Below the pieces are notes generated by a model. That model saw only the letters and a list, made by a program, of their open reading frames with translations. It searched no databases and was not told the DNA's origin. This document shows positions 36,201-47,332 of a stretch of DNA of 64,000 nt, piece after piece. A program made the translations under genes and the position numbers. Source of the DNA: Hydrangea macrophylla (lineage: Eukaryota > Streptophyta > Magnoliopsida > Cornales > Hydrangeaceae); the NCBI GenBank assembly GCA_033977485.1, contig CM066994.1, positions 45,099,155-45,163,154 on the forward strand, in the 5' to 3' direction. Numbering within the stretch: position 1 is the first letter of the stretch; each line of letters starts with the position of its first letter.

Positions 36201-36872
36201 CTTTTCTCTTTTTTGTTTTTGAAAGTGGAGATGAAACTTACTGAAATGTTTGGCTACCATCAAGGGCTAAGTTTGTATTGCTTTCAATCGGACAGATTGC
36301 ATGGCTCCCAATTGGATTGGGCTTAAGGCTTCGAAATGGTGGGAAAGGGTGTTGGGTAAGCCCCAAGTCAGTTCCAAGCATGTCTTTTCAAAATTAAGGC
36401 AAGAGAATCTTTAAATTCTTAAAGTAAGACTATTCAATTCTCGGCTTTTCATCGGTGTCGGCACAAAATTGACTTTGACCTTTCAGGATTTTTTTTTGTT
36501 TGAGTAAAAAAATATTTTTTTTTTTAGCACAGTAACATCCATGGTAATTTGAAAAGTGACACTTCAGTTCAGCGATTCATGCATCTATGACTAGGCACAT
36601 CAGATTAGGCAAAATGAGACTTCATTCCATCAGTAGAGGAGGATTACAGACTCATTAACAACTTGATGACAGACAGACTCAACCACAAGAATAAACATAC
36701 AACAGACTCGACTAGACTCGACCTGGTCTCAAATGGAATGTCACAGTGACTCACTTATTCTTTTTATTTCTTTTTTTCTAAAGAGCATCTTCATTTGGTT
36801 TTCTAGCAAGAGTCCCAAACACCATCACTTCACCAGCACAGGTTCAACATTCATGGTCCTCAGCGAAGGGGA

Positions 36873-38165
36873 TCATTGAAATGGATAGGTCATGGGTTGG
36901 TCCAGACCGAGGTAGTGAATTGGATTGGGGTGCGGCGCATCATCTAAGAGATCCTGAATTGAGTGACGGAGCCTCTTACAGTTGTCGGTCTCATGACCTT
37001 GGTCTTGGTGGTAATCACAATACTTGGATTCATTGTACCCAGGAGGTGGGTGATTAGTAGGCTTACTAAGCTCCAAAGGTACAAGGTGGCCCTTTTGAAC
37101 AAGGCGATTGAGAGCGGAGGATAAGCTCATGTCAAGTGGTGTGAAGACTCTTTGGTTTCCTTTCTTGTGCCTCTTACTGCAATCATTTTGGCTTGATGAT
37201 GGGCTTAAGGCATTGACATCTAGGCTCTCTTGATCTTCACCAAAGGTATGGGGTCTCTTCTCCTTTTGCAGTGACCCAGCTCTATTGATCTTGCCTTCAC
37301 AGATAGCATCCTCGATTCTAGTCCCAACCTCAAACAACTCTTCAAATGTTGAGATGGACTGGTAGAATAGTTTTTCATGGTATACTGGTTGCAGGTTCTT
37401 GACCAGCATACGTACTTGCTCTTTCTCAACAGGCCTGTGGATCATTTGGGCTACTTTATTCCTCCATCTTCTCAAGAATGCAGCGAAGGACTCGTCGAGA
37501 TTCTGCCTGGTAGTTTCCAGATCTCGAATGGTGACATCAAGCTCTTGGTTGTAGGAGTAGTGATCAATGAAAGTTCTAGCAACATCTTCCCAAACTCGGG
37601 TCTTGGAAGTTTCAAGGGTTAGGAACCAGGATAGTGCGGCTTTCTGGAGGGTTTGAGGGAACAGCATAGCTATGTGCTCATGGGTGCAGCCCATTGACTG
37701 GAAAATGCTCATACAAAACTTTACCTGGCTCTTCGGATTTCCAGTTCCGTCAAAACGGTCAATTTCAGGCATCTTGAAGTTCTCGGGCAGCCTTAGCTTG
37801 ATGGGCTCAAAGAGGCCTTCCAGGTCTAACATGTAATCATCAACCCCTTTGCTCTTCCTCAACACACTTTCAAGCTTGTCAACTTTGTCCATTTTTTCCT
37901 GGAGCTTCTTCTCATATGCAAGCGGCGGGACTCCTTGAAACCAGTCTTCTTCTCCATTATTCTCGGGAGGCGGTCCAAACCCAGGCGGTGGTGGTGGGAA
38001 CCCATGTGGGTACTGTGGCTGCTGCTGTTTCAGTTCTTCCATGAAACTCAAAACTTGGGCCATGCGATTAGATTGCTGGTTTATGGTTGTTCCCAACTCA
38101 GTGACCTTGTTTTCTAATTCTTCCTGATTCATGTTGGAATGACTTAGCGGGCTAATTTTGACCAA
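36873..38165 (-). CDS. gag: G1 Gag polyprotein, intact
   Basis: This is the longest convincing cellular-type frame outside T3. It is 430 codons and starts MVKISPLSHS; a second Met at residue 12 (MNQEELENKV) is an equally good start. Residues 1-50 are coiled-coil-like and Gln-rich, and 50-70 are Pro-rich. Residues about 135-300 hold the retrotransposon gag core (FDGTGNPKSQVKFCMSIFQS, then ALSWFLTL and SFAAFLRRWRNKV). Residues 383-396 form a zinc-knuckle-like CDYHQDQGHETDNC (C-H-H-C spacing). No internal stop exists, unlike T1 gag, consistent with recent activity. No pol frame follows. Gag would form the virus-like particle that packages element RNA. Confidence 0.93.
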   Translation of the reverse strand: MVKISPLSHSNMNQEELENKVTELGTTINQQSNRMAQVLSFMEELKQQQPQYPHGFPPPPPGFGPPPENNGEEDWFQGVPPLAYEKKLQEKMDKVDKLESVLRKSKGVDDYMLDLEGLFEPIKLRLPENFKMPEIDRFDGTGNPKSQVKFCMSIFQSMGCTHEHIAMLFPQTLQKAALSWFLTLETSKTRVWEDVARTFIDHYSYNQELDVTIRDLETTRQNLDESFAAFLRRWRNKVAQMIHRPVEKEQVRMLVKNLQPVYHEKLFYQSISTFEELFEVGTRIEDAICEGKINRAGSLQKEKRPHTFGEDQESLDVNALSPSSSQNDCSKRHKKGNQRVFTPLDMSLSSALNRLVQKGHLVPLELSKPTNHPPPGYNESKYCDYHQDQGHETDNCKRLRHSIQDLLDDAPHPNPIHYLGLDQPMTYPFQ

Positions 38166-38189
38166 ATGACTGTTCGAACTTCCAACTCA

Positions 38190-39560
38190 GGACGAGGATC
38201 CCAGTTGTTGACTTCGGGAATCGATACTGACCTGACAGATTTCGATAGAAAAGGGTGTATCAGGTCCTGATAGTGACGACTTTAGACAGACAAAGACAGT
38301 GATGTGGACTGACTCGAGGCAGTGCGTGCAGATAGCTGGTGCATGCATGTGGGACAAGCAGGCGGATGTAAGGCCTAATCTATATGATGCTTCTATTTCT
38401 AACAGATAGCAGTTAAACAAACAAGGTCCTAGCCATACAGAGTGTGCTAACCTTACTTTCCAGTATGATGACTAAGGGATAACAGGGATTTCTGGGATAC
38501 TTCGGGAAATTTGGACAGAGTTTCTGGGAGAAACAGGGATTCAGAAGATTCGGAGAAATTTCTAGAAGTCATTTGAGTTTCTAGGAGAAATAGGAATTTC
38601 TGGTTGATTTGGACTGAGCTTCTAGGAGAAACTGGTTTTTTGGGCATTTCTGAGAAATGTGGATAGAGTTTCTAGGAGAAACAAGTATATCTGAGCATTT
38701 CTAGGTGATTTGGGCAGAGATGCTGGGATTTTTGGAGAATCCGAGAGATTTGGGAAGAGCTTTTGGGAAAACAGGTACTTTGGGTATTTTTAAGAAATTT
38801 GGATAGAGTTTCTGGGAGAAACTAGTATATCTGGGAAGATAGGACAGAGTTTCTGGGAGGAATTGGCATATCTGGGAGATTTAGACAGAGTTTCTGGGAG
38901 AAACTGGTTAATATGGTCATATCTGGGATATCTGGACAGAGTTTCTGGAAGAAACTGGTTAATATGGTGATAGTGATCATACTGTCTAGTAGGTTTTCAT
39001 ACTCCTATGTCTTAGGACCAACAAACAAGATTTGCGGTGTATATCTTTGTGAGCATGTAGCAGACATCTTTGTCATGGTGCCTAGGCAGGTCAACTCAAT
39101 GTGATTACATGTGAGTGATTGCCTTGGGAATCATAAGAAAGAGGTTCTGTTCTATGCCACATAAGCGTCTACACCGCGCAGGTAATCCCGCCAGGGCATA
39201 CAGCAGTTATATCACATTGTCCTATCTGAAAAGATAAATATATAGTCCTATGAAAGGTTCTACAGGAATCTATATGCAAAGGCTGGGTTTAGTCAAAGAG
39301 GGTCCGTTGACGAGAGTTCCAATATACCGTCAGAGAGACAGTACGGAGGTTTTTACTCTTTTTGATATACCTTGGAAGGTACAGTATCAACGGTGACTTG
39401 TGCCCTGGCACAGCAAGACCTGAACAATGTCAGCGCCGCGTTTCAGACACAGTCGGAGGGGGAAAATGCAAGAGTGCAATGCGGTGAACCAAACACAGTA
39501 AAAAGATGATTTTAAGGATGCTTCTTATGAGTCAAACCTCTGTATTATTTTGTTTTAAAA
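38190..39560 (-). other. G1 5' untranslated leader with tandem repeats
   Basis: This long leader lies between primer site and gag. It is non-coding and dominated in 38455-38965 by a diverged tandem repeat. A long leader of this type is common in giant-LTR plant elements. Confidence 0.65.
38455..38965. repeat. G1 leader tandem repeat, about 30-60-bp unit
   Basis: Copies of 'ggacagagtttctgggagaa' followed by 'actggtatatctgggatatt' recur about a dozen times with much variation. Confidence 0.85.
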
Positions 39561-39563
39561 TAA

Positions 39564-39587
39564 AAATCCCCAGCAGAGTCGCCAGAT
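39564..39587 (-). other. G1 primer-binding site
   Basis: On the minus strand TCTGGCGACTCTGCTGGGGA follows the 5' LTR. G2 has the same sequence at 58414. For pea Ogre-type elements a similar site is reported to match tRNA-Arg; I did not verify the tRNA. Confidence 0.85.
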
Positions 39588-42500
39588 TGTGGACACGCGG
39601 ATTCGGACCACTTCTCTCTCTTGTTTGAGATTGTTTTTGAAACTTGATTTGAATCAAAGAAAAGGAAAGGTCTGTTGAAAACAGATACAGAGTCGCCACT
39701 TGGTCTTTAAGGAACCAAGAAACCTAATTTGACTCACCCAAGCGGATAAGGGCACCGGCCCTTCATAACCAAAGAACTTGGTTCGGGGTTTTGGTACTAG
39801 AGAGGAAGGAGCCTTTGTCACGACTAAAACACCCTCAACTCGCCCCGTCTTTCGACGGGCCTCAATTAGCATCCAAATAATCATCTTATACTATGTATGG
39901 TTCGGCAATTAATACTATGATAGTATATTACATCACATAAGGAAATTGAAATGGAAGATCTAAAGATAAAATATCATTCATAAGATCTAAGTCAAATATC
40001 ATGCAATGTAAAGTGAAAGATCACACAAATAAACCTAGGAAAAATCGTCTAATAATATATCAAATAATCAAGACTTCCTAATCTAAAAGGGGGACATGAA
40101 TTGTTATTGAAACAAATAAACCAAGAAATCTAAATATGCTTAGCAAGCTAGTATGATGCATGTTAATCTTTGAGAAAAGAAGGTCCCTCAATCCCCGGGA
40201 CGGATGAGAAAGGATGATTAGATCGAGGGGAAGCATGAACGTGTGATCGTGATCATTCCTTATAATCTTCTTAGATTAAGAGTTACAAAAACCCCAAATC
40301 TTGCATGAATGCAATGTATGTATCTAAAAATGTGCAAAGGTTGTAGTGTGTTTTGTGTACATGGATTTCTAAAATGACTTAGGAGTCTAAAATGTGTATG
40401 AATGAATGGATTAAATCAACATAGGATGTATACAAATGTAGTATGAACTACTTCCTAAGATATGAGCTAATTTGGAATGCATATAAGCATTAAATCAAAG
40501 AATGAAAGTTAAGGTATGCTTGCTGTGAATAGTGGACAGAACAGCAGCATCATCTTTGGAAAATTGAAAAGAGGGGTTAGGAATGTTTTCAATGCATGAT
40601 GTTTTATGGAGATGTTCCTTATTGTGTCTATAATGCAACCCAAAAAGCCAATCCTTAATAGCTATCACAGATTGAGAGAAATCACATAAACAACAGGGGT
40701 CACTCAGAAACAGAGTCCGTACTGTCGACTGAAATGTTAGAAAATCTTAGAAAATGAAAAAGAATGATCTAGAGGCCCATTTTATACAGAAAGTTTCCTA
40801 TGACATTAAAGTTTAAGGGAAAAATAAGTTAGGACCACCCCTCTTGGAAATGTTTTCTGCAAAACAAGTTAGAAGTGGCCCTAGCTGCTGTGACAGAAAA
40901 GGCAGAATGTCTGGAAGGAATGTTAGGATCCAAATGGACCATTTCCAAGAACTTCCAAGTCAAACCAAAAATCATGGGTGTTCTCCAATGAGTTAGGAAG
41001 ACTTTCTAAGTGGCTTTGCATCCATGTGTTGAGTATTGAGTCTTAGAGAAATCTTTGAACTCAACTCACTCACTGTTTTGACTCATTATTTTGAAGATTT
41101 TGGGGAAAACAAGGTTTTGTTTCTTGAAACCAAAATGAGAAGGATTGAGAGGGGTTTTGAAATAGATGTTTTGAAAACATATTTTTAATACTCAACAAGG
41201 ATTATAGCCACTTAAAATGCCAACATCAAACTCATCATCAAGAACCTCCAAGATTGTTGGAGAGATTTATTTTATTTTGAACATAACTTCAATACTTTTC
41301 AAGAATACCTTGGAAGTATTGAGGCTATGATCATCATCTATCAAACATGTTTTTGAGGTCAAGAGCTACTATCCATAAGGATTCACTCACCCCAAACTTC
41401 ATGTCATCACTTAGATGATGATGAACTAGTAAGTAAATAAAGAAAATAAAAAAAAAAGAAATGAGATTAAGAAGAGATGAACATAATATAAACAAGCAAG
41501 TAAATAGATAGCAATCAATAGATGATATTCATGATTTTGAACTTGTAGCTTGGTGTTTCACTCATAGATTTTGACATTTGGACATGGAAGTAGCTTCCTA
41601 ACTCAAGAATGCTCAAGAATGGTGATTGGGGGTGTTTGGAATGTAAAGTATATGTGAGGTAATGGAAGAAAACAAGTTTAAAACTCACTTTCTTTATGGA
41701 AAATCAATGGGAGAAGCTCCCTTTCTCTCTTCTAAATCTATCTCTATCTCTCTTCTTCTCTACAACTTTTCAAGCTTTGCACTTGGCCCCCCCAAAATGA
41801 AGAGCAATGGAGGGTTTAAATAGGCCAATTTGGGGTGGTTTTGGGGTTTTAGAAGTACTCCCATTGGTCCCAAACAACTGTGAATATAAAACTATGTCGT
41901 TTTGACTTTCAATTAATCAAATTGGACCCCCAAAAAAATTACAAAAATGGACTCTGCGAGGGTTGAGTGCCGCGGCGGCACTGCTCTTCAGACGCCCAGG
42001 AATTTACGTTTAGGCCCCCAGAGGTTCCGGTATTCGGGAAAAGGCCCTATTTTGTCCGAAATTCACAGAAAACGCGTATGAACTCCAAACTGAGGTTGTG
42101 ATATACCGTTGGAAAGGTAATGGAGTCTACTTTACATAAAAAATAGTTCGGTGATAGGTCACTTTGAAAAGTTTTGCGGTATTCGCGATAAAAGCCGATT
42201 TGATCGCCTTTTTCACCTTCGAAAATTCATTATAAATTCGTTTTAAATCCAGAAATTATGTGCGATATACCGTTGGAAAGCTATTGACCTCTAGTATCCA
42301 TGAAAAATATTTGAAAATTGTTTTGGTGCCCCGATTCCAAAGTCAAATTCTGGTCAAACTGGTCAAACCTGGGATTCCCGGGAAGTTCTGGAAACCTCCG
42401 CGAGTTCCCGGGAGCTGATGTTTTCGCTCGATTTTCTTTTGGAACTTGTTTTAACACTTTTCTCATGATTTAAAATGATTCCGGTGAATTCGGACGATTT

Positions 42501-42847
42501 CGGTCAAACTTGGTCAAACCTTGGTCAAACTTGGTCAAACCTGGTCAAACCGGTCAACGGAGACTTTCCGGGAACTTCCGGGACTTCCGGGGGTCTCTGG
42601 GAGCTGACGATTTCATCCGATTTTTCTTAAAAACTCATTTTGTCACTTTTCTTACGACGTAGCATGTTTTCAGAACTTTGGGACCAAATTTGGGAGTTTT
42701 CGGGCTTTCAGGGGCATTTTGGTCATTCTGAGCATTCTGAGAGATAGAGCTGACTTCCGAGAGTCCTTTTGAGTCTTTTACGATCATTGTGAACCACCAA
42801 GCTATGGGTCTCCTAAATCTGATAGCCGACAAAATGGGGTGTCTACA
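39588..42847 (-). repeat. G1 5' LTR
   Basis: It is 3260 bp long and nearly identical to 29117-32391. The main difference is loss of one copy in the CG-rich tract at about 41966. It is followed by the right GCCAC target copy. Confidence 0.95.
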
Positions 42848-42852
42848 GCCAC

Positions 42853-43572
42853 ATTCACCGGTAAAGCCTTCTCGACATGTGAATGTGATTCACTTTTAGT
42901 TAGTGAATTCTGTAGTATCTTCCCATTCGTCTTGGTCGTGAACATGGTGTATTTAATTTCATGTTGTCCTACCTCATTTCTTGGAAATTTTGGCATTGTT
43001 TGGCTATTGTTGGCATTCGTCGATTATTCATCCCGCTTAATGGATCGTACTCCTTTGGATGTTGATTGGTTTGTTCTTTTATTGATGTCGATGTCATATC
43101 ACCTTCTGTTGCATGACACCTTTATGATGATCGCATATCTGCATTGGTGAGGTCTTTATCTCTTCTGTTCGTCAAGTGTTTTGATAGCTTGACATAGTAC
43201 CTTGTTCACTACCGTTGTGTTGGATTTGAGGTGTAGTGGCAATTTGCCACCAAGTTTGTGGTTGCCTAAGTTCCTTTTGGTTGTAATCGAAGTCTCGTGT
43301 GTTCTTATCACTTAGCCTGTTCTTGAGCTTAGTGAATGGTGGTTGAAGCATAGTTACTTTTGATCTCGTGTCAATTCGAGAGCCTTCTTTGTTTAACCTG
43401 TTTGGTTCGGTGTTTCGTGTTCATCACCATCGGTGATATTTTCAGAATTGGATAATTGATTGATCCTCTTCTCGATGTGAGATGTATTCCTTGGTGATTA
43501 TATGGGTTAGCTATCGAGTGATGCTAATCGTTTTGTTCCCGTCCCTTGTTTTTGAATTCCGGGATAGAATTC
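42853..43572 (+). other. L1 internal region, right part, non-coding
   Basis: This is the continuation of the L1 internal domain after the nested G1. A 103-codon plus-strand frame (42839-43150) begins inside the G1 LTR and crosses the junction, so it is chance. No retroviral motif is seen. Confidence 0.65.
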
Positions 43573-43589
43573 TTTTAAAGGGAGTAGTT
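43573..43589 (+). other. L1 polypurine tract
   Basis: 'ttttaaagggagtagt' sits directly before the 3' LTR start TGTCATACCC. Confidence 0.7.
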
Positions 43590-43845
43590 TGTCATACCCA
43601 ACATTTTAAAAAATGGTACTTTTGAATTTTTGGTGCCCAAATGTGGTCCCAATTTAAACTTTAAGAATAACTTTTTGAACATAAATTATTAGAAATGGTA
43701 TTACATTTAAATTTGAAATGTTAGTAGGTATGAGTGTGTATTAATAATAGTAGGTACATATGTGGGTGCACATTTTATTTATTGGAGGGACAAGGGCCCC
43801 ACTATCACTCACACACTCTCTCTCCTCCCTCTCTCACAGCCGGCC

Positions 43846-43888
<43 letters not shown>

Positions 43889-46800
43889 CCTTACTTTTTT
43901 TTCTTTTTTCTTCTTCTTCTTCTTATCTCTTCTCTCTTCCGAAAGCTTTGGGAGAAAACTCCCATGGCTTCTGTCCTTCTCTCTTCTTGTTATGTGCCTT
44001 AGAAAGATATCGAGCCTTGTACCTTTGAGCAATATTATTCTACTCAACGAGAGCTACAATATGCCTCTATCAAAGTCCGTTTTCAAGAAGTTTCATTCGT
44101 GAGGTATTGGAAGACCTAGCTTGAGAATGGCTTCTTTCTTCACCAAATAAAGTGCTTGGACTTCTAGGAGCCTTTTGTCTTTAAGATCTTGTCATCCTAA
44201 GTATTTTCTTCATATAGGTAGATATATAATCTACTACTCTATCTCTTTGATATATATATATATACGTAAGTATAGATGTATATATATGTATATATATGTG
44301 GTCTTGGTGAATGAATTTGTAACTAGAACTCCAAAATGGTAAAATTTAGCATATGTGTAGTTTAGGTGTTTGATAAAATGCCTCAAAGAGATTAAGTGTT
44401 TAGGTTGTTTAATTGCTTAAAATTCCTAATTGTGACAATTACTTTAAATGCTTATATGTCTAAGTGTTATGTGAATTAAGTGTTAACATGCCTAATTGTT
44501 TAAGCCTTGAGTGAAAAGAATGTTAGGAGTATGTTAGAGAGTGTGTGGATGGTTATTTTCATAAACTTGAGATAAAATGGATGTGTATGTGTTTATGGAT
44601 TTTCTTCATGTATTATTGAAATCCATATGTTAAGTTCTTTGAATATATATATTTAAGTTTATCATTTTATCCACGAACATAAACATTCACGTGTGAAATT
44701 TACATACTAGCATCGGGGCAAAGTTGGGCCAAATCCCATGCATAAACACGAAATGCATTGTAAGATCCCACAAACGGGGACATTGTGAAAAATCCGAATG
44801 TGGGTTATGAGGTGAGACAAAGTGGATAGCCCTATGAGAATTATCCAAACTCCATTTCATATTCGGGTAGCTCCCGGAGAGATGGTATGCTACATCCTTA
44901 GTTGGGAGTGGTTCGCAGTCCAGTAATGAGGGGAGTGACATTACATACTTGTGTGACCTCATAGCATTTATTGCCGAAGAGGCTCATTGCATATCATATT
45001 ACTAATGGCAGTCACTATACGTGAAGTTTTAAATAGTGTTTTGCCGAGAAGGCTTAGTACATTTATTTGTCCGAGGGATAACCTAAGTAAATATATATAT
45101 ATATATATATTTTTAATTATTCTTTGATATGAAAGTTATAGTGTGTCTGTATTATATGTCTACGAGCCGTCGTTCACACATAAATGACCAAACATTTTGA
45201 TAGGCTTTCCAAAGAAGGCGCGACAACATTCTTTCAAAGATCTTGTAAGGATTTGTATTTTGAGAATCTACTTTAATTCCATTTTGAATTATATATCGTT
45301 CATGTATCACAACACGCTTCATTCATCGTGTTGCTAGAGCCAATGTTTAGCTCTTTGTAGGATTAGAGATGTAATTCATATTAATGTTGTAATCGAGTGC
45401 GTGTATGATCCTTGATTTACATATCTAGCCTAGTTTGTAATTGTTGTCGAGATCGTTGAATCTCTCTTGTGTTCATGCTTTATGTTTCAAGTCATATGCT
45501 TTATGTCTAATGCCTTATGCTTCCCGTTTGGGATTGTTCATGTTTAGCTTGTTGTGCGTGAACTTCGGTGTACCTTGCATCACTTGTTGATTTATTTCTT
45601 TAAGTTTGGGAATCACCGTGTCGATTCGTGTTCTTACAGGGACACTTTTGCTTCTTGTTGCTTTTGTTGGTTAGGTCCAATTGTGTTAAATTTATCATGA
45701 AATTTGATGTTTCTTCAACCTTGCCGGATTTGTTTAAGTTATGCTTTTTAGACATCTTTCCATCGACTTGTCGTTGATGGTATTCTTCTTAGAATCATCT
45801 TTCAATGGTTTTAAAAGTGTCCATGTGAAGTTCCCATACTTAGCCACAAATAAGAAAAAAAAAATTAGCATGTGAATAGAAAAATCTGCCCAGGAATTTT
45901 CGCCTATGAATAGTGAATAGTAAATTCTGTATCTGAATAATAACCTTTGCCTACGATAGGGGTGGGCACACTTCGGGCCACCCGAATTTTCGAACCGAAA
46001 CTGAAATTTCAAACAAATTCGGATTGGTTTGAACCCGAACCAAAATAAGTTCGGTTTGAAACCGAACCGAACTTATAGATTCAGTTCGGATTTCGATAGC
46101 AATTTTGAAACCGAACCCGAACCGAATTTTCGAAGTTTTACACATATAAAATACAAATTCTGAAAAATTAGGGCTAAGTTGCTAACTCAGTAAGAGACTA
46201 AGAATAAAACTCTCATATTCTCTCATCTCTATGACACAAGCTGCGGCTCATAGAGAAAGAGTCCCAACTCCCATCATCATCCCTCCTCGGACCCTCGTGA
46301 CTCCACTAAGTTACAGACTCCAGTCCGGTGGTGGCTCAGTCCGGCGACATCCCATCCCTAGAGACCCCATTCCGGCGATTCAGTCAGGTAGGTTGTTCCC
46401 TCTCTCTCTCTCTCTCTCTCTCTAACGATACATATACATACAAACATATATATATATATATATTTCTAAGAGGGAAGAATCAATTAACATTATTGTATAT
46501 TTTGGATGAAATCGTTGTTTTTACTTCCTAAATTTCTGCTAATTGTTAGGTTAATAATTTGAAACAAAACTTTTTTAATTCTTAATTTTTTATATAGCTT
46601 TTTGTGATGGTTTGAGAGTTTGTTAGTAATCTGAAACAAATCACCTTTTGTATTCATCGAAATTTAGCAGATTAGTAGTTAGAGGATATATACAAGTGTA
46701 ATGTCCAAACCTATATGAACTGGAGGAAGTCTTTGTTACATGCTCGGATCAGTTTGGTTTTCTTGTATAACTTGCTGCTAACAGTGTATATACATGTGTA

Positions 46801-47327
46801 ATAGTCTTGTTTTGTAGTGTAATTTTTTTTACAAAAAATAAATAAAATTAATAAAACTTCGGTTGAATTTCAACCCGAAGTTTCGAACCGAACCCGAACT
46901 TAAATTTCGAAACCGAACTATATTTTCGAATTTTATTTCAGTTCGGATTTCGGTATCGAAATCCCCAACCCGAACCGAACAACCCGAACCGAAGTTTTCG
47001 ATTCGAAACCGAACCGACTGATTGCCCACCCCTAGCCTACGACTCATATTTTTCGATTTCCGTTTTCGATCTAATTAAAAACATAAGCTTCCTATATGAG
47101 TTTTAGGTTATTTATCCACTAAAAAGGGGTACTCTTTCATGAAAAATTTTAGCATGTGAATAGTGCTTTTGCACTAAAGACCTCATTTTCAACACTCATT
47201 TTTCAGAAAACCTTTTTAAAAGTATTCTCCGTGGGATTCCAAAATCGCTTTCGCGTTGTGCTTGATCTCATTTATGTTTCCCTTCTCTTTTCTTCCCTTC
47301 ACGGGTCACGATTTTTGGGGTGTGACA
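43590..47327 (+). repeat. L1 3' LTR, interrupted by a hAT-type insertion
   Basis: The total is 3738 bp, or about 2.65 kb once the 1078-bp insertion and its duplicated 8 bp are removed. It includes a longer (CT)n run (43848-43884) than the 5' copy. It ends GGGGTGTGACA and is followed by the right GATAA copy. Confidence 0.93.
45957..47034. mobile_element. Non-autonomous hAT-type element in L1 3' LTR
   Basis: Terminal inverted repeats TAGGGGTGGGCA and TGCCCACCCCTA are flanked by a perfect eight-base duplication GCCTACGA (45949-45956 and 47035-47042). Eight-base duplications with such ends are typical of hAT. Subterminal regions are packed with 'ttcggttcgg' and 'cgaaccgaac' motifs in both orientations, plausible transposase-binding sites. 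No transposase frame exists. The middle (about 46140-46440) is less AT-rich and contains a (CT)n run and a (TA)n run. It could be a leader from an autonomous relative or captured host sequence. Confidence 0.93.
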
Positions 47328-47332
47328 GATAA

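Larger units (their letters stand above)
29117..42847 (-). mobile_element. G1: 13.7-kb gag-only LTR retrotransposon nested in L1
   Basis: Very similar LTRs (29117-32391 and 39588-42847) begin TGTGGACACG and end GTGTCTACA on the plus strand. A perfect five-base duplication GCCAC lies at 29112-29116 and 42848-42852. The minus-strand order is 5' LTR, primer site, gag, minisatellites, polypurine tract, 3' LTR. A 430-codon Gag is intact, but no protease, RT, RNase H or integrase is present, so mobility would need enzymes in trans. Giant LTRs, the primer site and Gag type suggest an Ogre/Tat-related non-autonomous family. LTRs differ by roughly one percent by eye, so the insertion is young. Confidence 0.93.
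22504..47327 (+). mobile_element. L1: large coding-poor LTR retrotransposon (LARD-like), host of nested insertions
   Basis: LTRs start TGTCATA(A/C)CC and end GTGTGACA or GCGTGACA. A perfect target duplication GATAA lies at 22499-22503 and 47328-47332. A tRNA-iMet-type primer site follows the 5' LTR and a purine tract precedes the 3' LTR, giving plus orientation. Without the nested G1 insertion the internal region is about 4.6 kb. It shows no recognisable gag, protease, RT or integrase and is T/G-rich on the plus strand. It therefore fits the class of large retrotransposon derivatives. The two LTRs differ at many sites, so L1 is older than G1 inside it. Confidence 0.9.

Noticed and set aside
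42839..43150. 103-codon hydrophobic frame
   Set aside because: It crosses the G1-L1 insertion junction, so it cannot be an ancestral gene, and it shows no motif.
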